Below, piece after piece: positions 61,363 to 64,000 of a stretch of 64,000 bases of DNA. The notes beneath the pieces were generated by a model. It was not told the origin of the DNA. It made no database searches and saw nothing but the letters and a program-made list of their open reading frames with translations. The translations under genes were made by a program, and so were the position numbers. Position 1 is the stretch's first letter, and each line of letters begins with the position of its first letter. Origin of the DNA: Kineosporia sp. R_H_3 (lineage in GTDB: Bacteria; Actinomycetota; Actinomycetes; Actinomycetales; Kineosporiaceae); NCBI RefSeq assembly GCF_002198675.1, contig NZ_MWLL01000247.1, positions 1 through 64,000 on the forward strand, given 5' to 3'.

Positions 61363-61470
61363 GGACGACGCCCGGGGACGCAGCCCGGGACGCAGCCCGG
61401 CCCGCAGCCCCGGACGCACCCTGTGGACGACGCGGGCGGCGTCCGGCCCGGTCCGGCTACCGTGCCGATC

Positions 61471-61812
61471 ATGACCGACGCCTACGCCGTCGACCCCCGG
61501 GCGCTGCTCGCCGCCGGGGAGGTCCTCGCGACGACCGCCCGCCTCGCGCACACCGCCCGGGGCACGGCCGCGCGGGCCGCGGCGGGGGAGGGGTGGGCGC
61601 TCGACGGCCCGCTGCCCGCCGCGGCCGACCGGTTCGCGGCGACCCTCGACGCGGCGCTCGCGCGGCTCGTCGACGACGCCCGCGAGGCGGGTGCGCTGCT
61701 CGCGCTCGCGGCGTCCCGGTACGCGCAGGCCGAGCAGGCGGCGACGGCGCCGGGCGGCCCGGGCGTAGCGTCCGGCGCGTCGCGGGATGCGTGGGCGGCC
61801 CCGCGGGGTTGA
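61471..61812 (+). CDS. WXG-like/type VII secretion-associated small protein
   Basis: 113 residues. A helical core with GWALDGPLPAAADRFAATLDAAL and ASRYAQAEQAA resembles EspC/ESX-1 secretion-associated or WXG100-superfamily helical hairpins, but a true WxG motif is replaced. ATG 61471. No ESX machinery is near. Likely an orphan substrate-like or structural homologue; function unknown. Confidence 0.6.
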   Translation: MTDAYAVDPRALLAAGEVLATTARLAHTARGTAARAAAGEGWALDGPLPAAADRFAATLDAALARLVDDAREAGALLALAASRYAQAEQAATAPGGPGVASGASRDAWAAPRG

Positions 61813-61885
61813 CCATGGGGAGAGCAGGTCGGTCCGGTCACGTGACCGCCCGGATCCTGCCGGACCATGTCGAAAGGGTGTGACA

Positions 61886-62812
61886 GTGCTCGACCCCCAG
61901 GGCCTCTTCGAGCTCGACCCCGACCAGCCGTCGGCGGAAGAGCTCGGGACCCCGCTCCTCGTCCACGCCATGAGCGGCTTCATCGACGCCGGGCACGCCG
62001 GCCGGCTCGCCGCGGCGCACCTGCGCGACGGGCTCCCGAACCGCGTCGTCGCCCGCTTCGACCTCGACCAGCTCTACGACTACCGGGCCCGGCGCCCGGT
62101 CATGACCTTCGTGGAGAACCGCTGGGAGGACTACGAGGAGCCCACGCTCGAGCTGCTGCTCGTCCAGGACACCAAGGGCACCCCGTTCCTCCTGCTCACC
62201 GGGCCCGAGCCGGACGTCCAGTGGGAGCGGTTCACGGCCGCGGTCGCGGCCCTCGTGGAGCGCTACCGGGTGCGGGCCACGGTCGGTGTCCACGCGATCC
62301 CGATGGCCGTCCCGCACACCCGTCCCGTCGGGGTGACCGCGCACGCCACCCGGCCCGAGCTCGTCGAGGGCTTCCCGCCGTGGGTCGGCCGGGTCCAGGT
62401 GCCGGGCAACGTCGGCGGGCTGCTGGAGTTCCGGCTCGGGCAGGCCGGCCGGGACGCCGTCGGGTACGCCGTCCACGTGCCGCACTACCTGGCGCAGACC
62501 GAGTACCCGGAGGCCGCCAAGGCCCTCGTCCAGCACGTCGGCACGCTCGGCGGGCTCGACCTGCCGACCGCCGCGCTCGACGCGGCCGCGGCCGACGTCC
62601 GGGCCGCGGTCGAGTCGCAGATCGAGGACCAGCCCGAGGTCCGGGCCGTCGTCGCGGCGCTCGAGGAGCAGTACGACGCGTTCGTCGCCGGCCGCGGCCG
62701 CTCGCTGCTCGCCGACGAGACCGCGGCGCTGCCCACGGCCGACGAGCTCGGCGCCGAGCTCGAGCGGTTCCTCGCGGAGGAGAACGAGCGCCGGGGCCGC
62801 GGCGACGACTGA
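61886..62812 (+). CDS. PAC2 family protein
   Basis: 308 residues from GTG 61886 (AAAGGG nine bases upstream). The PAC2 fold is recognisable: LLVHAMSGFIDAGHAGRLAAAHL, VARFDLDQLYDYRARRP and the PGNVGGLLEFRLGQ segment, then a helical C-terminal tail rich in Glu. Actinobacterial PAC2 proteins resemble proteasome-assembly chaperones and are common in proteasome-containing actinobacteria. The exact partner is unknown. Confidence 0.87.
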   Translation: MLDPQGLFELDPDQPSAEELGTPLLVHAMSGFIDAGHAGRLAAAHLRDGLPNRVVARFDLDQLYDYRARRPVMTFVENRWEDYEEPTLELLLVQDTKGTPFLLLTGPEPDVQWERFTAAVAALVERYRVRATVGVHAIPMAVPHTRPVGVTAHATRPELVEGFPPWVGRVQVPGNVGGLLEFRLGQAGRDAVGYAVHVPHYLAQTEYPEAAKALVQHVGTLGGLDLPTAALDAAAADVRAAVESQIEDQPEVRAVVAALEEQYDAFVAGRGRSLLADETAALPTADELGAELERFLAEENERRGRGDD

Positions 62813-62839
62813 CGGCCGGGCGCCTGCCGGGCGGCCCGC

Positions 62840-63907
62840 TCAGCCCTGCGCCGGGATCTCGTCCCGGCGCAGGGCGGCCAGGCCGCCGGCGACGAGCGGC
62901 TCGACGAGCAGCCCGATCCGGTCGAACCCGGCGCCGACGGTCTGGCCCTGGACGAACCGGTAGTGGATCCCCTCGAGGACGACCGCGAGCTTGAAGAACC
63001 CGAGCGCCGCGTACCAGGACAGGTCCGACACGTCGGTGCCGGTGCGCCGGGCGTAGTGCGCGACGAGCTCGTCGGCCGTCGGGAAGCCGGGCGCCGCCAT
63101 CGCGTCGGAGACCGGGTCGCCCGGCGTCGAGGGCCGGTTCCGGTAGACGACGAGCAGCCCGAGGTCGGCGAGCGGGTCGCCGAGCGTGGCCATCTCCCAG
63201 TCGAGGACGGCGACGACGCGGCGCAGGTCGTCCGGGGCGACCATGACGTTGTCGAGCCGGTAGTCGCCGTGGATGACCGTCGGCGCCGGGGACACCGGGA
63301 CCGCGGCCGCCAGCCCCTGCCGCAGGTCCTCGATGCCCGCCACGTCGCGGCTGCGCGAGGAGTCGAGCTGGCGGCCCCAGCGCCGGACCTGCCGTTCGAG
63401 GTAGCCGTCGGGCCGGCCGAAGTCCGCGAGGCCGTGCGCCTCGACGTCGAGCAGGTGCAGGTCGGCGAGGACGTCGACGAGCGCGCCGCCGAGGGCACGG
63501 ACGTCGTCCGCCGACAGGCCCGCGAGGTCGCCGGTGTCGCGCAGGACGCGACCGTCGACGAGCCCCATGAGGTAGAACGGCGCGCCGAGCACGGCGTCGT
63601 CCGCGCACAGCGCGAGCGCCTCGGGCACCGGGACCGCGCTGCCCGCGAGCGCGCTGACGACCCGGTACTCCCGGCCCATGTCGTGCGCCGTCGCGAGGAC
63701 GTGCCCGAGCGGCGGGCGGCGCAGCACGAAGGGGACACGGCCGCCGTCCACCCGGTAGGTGAGGTTCGACCGGCCGCCGGCGATGAGCGCGGCCCGCAGC
63801 GGGCCGTCCGCGAGGAGGTCCGGCCGGGTGCCGCGCAGCCACGTGGTGAGCGCCGCGAGGTCGACGCCCGGCGGGTCGGGGGGTGCGGCGTCGTGCGTCG
63901 GGGTCAT
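62840..63907 (-). CDS. Aminoglycoside phosphotransferase-fold kinase (APH family)
   Basis: 355 residues from ATG 63907 (AAGG upstream); ATG 63925 adds six residues. The APH core has LRRPPLGHVLATAHDMGREYRV, the Brenner loop VIHGDYRLDNVMV (catalytic Asp and Asn) and VLDWEMATLGDPLADLG (metal Asp), typical of the ACAD10/11-like and bacterial phosphotransferase family acting on acyl-CoA-related or unknown small molecules. True aminoglycoside resistance is not implied. Confidence 0.88.
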   Translation of the reverse strand: MTPTHDAAPPDPPGVDLAALTTWLRGTRPDLLADGPLRAALIAGGRSNLTYRVDGGRVPFVLRRPPLGHVLATAHDMGREYRVVSALAGSAVPVPEALALCADDAVLGAPFYLMGLVDGRVLRDTGDLAGLSADDVRALGGALVDVLADLHLLDVEAHGLADFGRPDGYLERQVRRWGRQLDSSRSRDVAGIEDLRQGLAAAVPVSPAPTVIHGDYRLDNVMVAPDDLRRVVAVLDWEMATLGDPLADLGLLVVYRNRPSTPGDPVSDAMAAPGFPTADELVAHYARRTGTDVSDLSWYAALGFFKLAVVLEGIHYRFVQGQTVGAGFDRIGLLVEPLVAGGLAALRRDEIPAQG

Positions 63908-63949
63908 GAGACGGACCTTAGCCATGTCTCGTCGGAGCCGGGAGCCTCG

Positions 63950-64000
63950 TCACACCCGGGAGGCGACGTCCTCGAGCACGTCGACGAGGGCGAGGCCGTA
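63950..64000 (-). CDS. 3' end of an unidentified minus-strand gene
   Basis: An open minus-strand frame reaches the right edge of the window and ends in TGA at 63950-63952. The last 16 codons read YGLALVDVLEDVASRV. Too short to identify, but the residue mix and codon usage look coding. It would be upstream of, and in the same direction as, the APH-type kinase. Confidence 0.45.
   Translation of the reverse strand, partial: YGLALVDVLEDVASRV

Noticed and set aside
61374-61425. GGGACGCAGCCC-type repeats between the NERD and WXG-like genes
   Set aside because: Short imperfect GC-rich units with variable spacing; too little to call an element.
63907-63925. APH-type gene as an aminoglycoside resistance determinant
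   Set aside because: The fold is shared by many metabolic kinases and the sequence fits the ACAD10-like phosphotransferase branch better.

Overview
The window is very GC-rich chromosomal DNA with dense genes, many GTG starts and 1-4 base gene overlaps. The families present (PAC2 protein, TipA-type MerR regulator, DUF3072, LitR/CarH-type regulator, actinobacterial rhodopsin, ROK and GH13 genes) point to an actinobacterium, probably a Micrococcales member near Cellulomonadaceae/Promicromonosporaceae. That placement is inference. I see no rRNA, tRNA, CRISPR array or insertion sequence.

Layout. 1-756 is the 3' end of iolD (inositol catabolism). 1014-8157 is a likely defence or chromosome-maintenance cluster: a Fic-domain gene, then jetA-jetB-jetC, the SMC-like part of a Wadjet/MksBEF system. 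No jetD nuclease is recognisable. 8028-14112 holds a phospholipase D-type protein, a GH13 amylase and a cytosolic LacI-like/PAS/GGDEF protein. 14166-16431 encodes an atypical SDR and a secreted beta-propeller-like protein.

16544-19564 is a light module: a B12-dependent LitR/CarH-type repressor, a DTE-type proton-pumping rhodopsin and a Blh beta-carotene dioxygenase that would make retinal. A 14-base sequence with an inverted repeat occurs upstream of both litR and the rhodopsin gene and is the likely LitR operator. A lycopene cyclase (crtY) lies 25 kb away at 43408-44661. Together they cover lycopene to beta-carotene, retinal and a light-driven pump; crtE, crtB and crtI are not in the window.

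19539-25058 carries a PP2C/RsbU-like phosphatase, EamA exporter, LysR regulator, cyclase-family hydrolase, SagB-like double nitroreductase and an internally deleted GNAT remnant. 25134-27714 is a three-gene ABC-2 exporter operon. 27736-35166 holds an FkbM methyltransferase, a GH63-like glucosidase, a small SpoIIAA-like protein, a DUF4184 membrane protein and a GH13 alpha-glucosidase. 35259-42348 has a flavoprotein disulfide reductase, a 56-residue protein, an ACT protein, an MFS carrier, a ferritin-like/VIT1 fusion, a Cys-rich small protein, a DUF72 gene overlapping a metallophosphoesterase gene, and DUF3072. 42507-49698 has a two-TM protein, crtY, a formaldehyde-dehydrogenase-like ADH, an SRPBCC protein, an AlkD-like protein, a CorA-type transporter and a TipA regulator with a textbook MerR promoter. 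49720-55681 has a class B PBP, YccF, a phosphoribosyltransferase, a PadR regulator with its operator, and an epimerase. 55887-64000 has a sugar kinase translationally coupled to a ROK repressor, a NarL-type two-component pair, a NERD-like protein, a WXG-like small protein, a PAC2 protein, an aminoglycoside-phosphotransferase-fold kinase and the tail of one more gene.

Most convergent gene ends are separated by perfect hairpins, listed as terminators.
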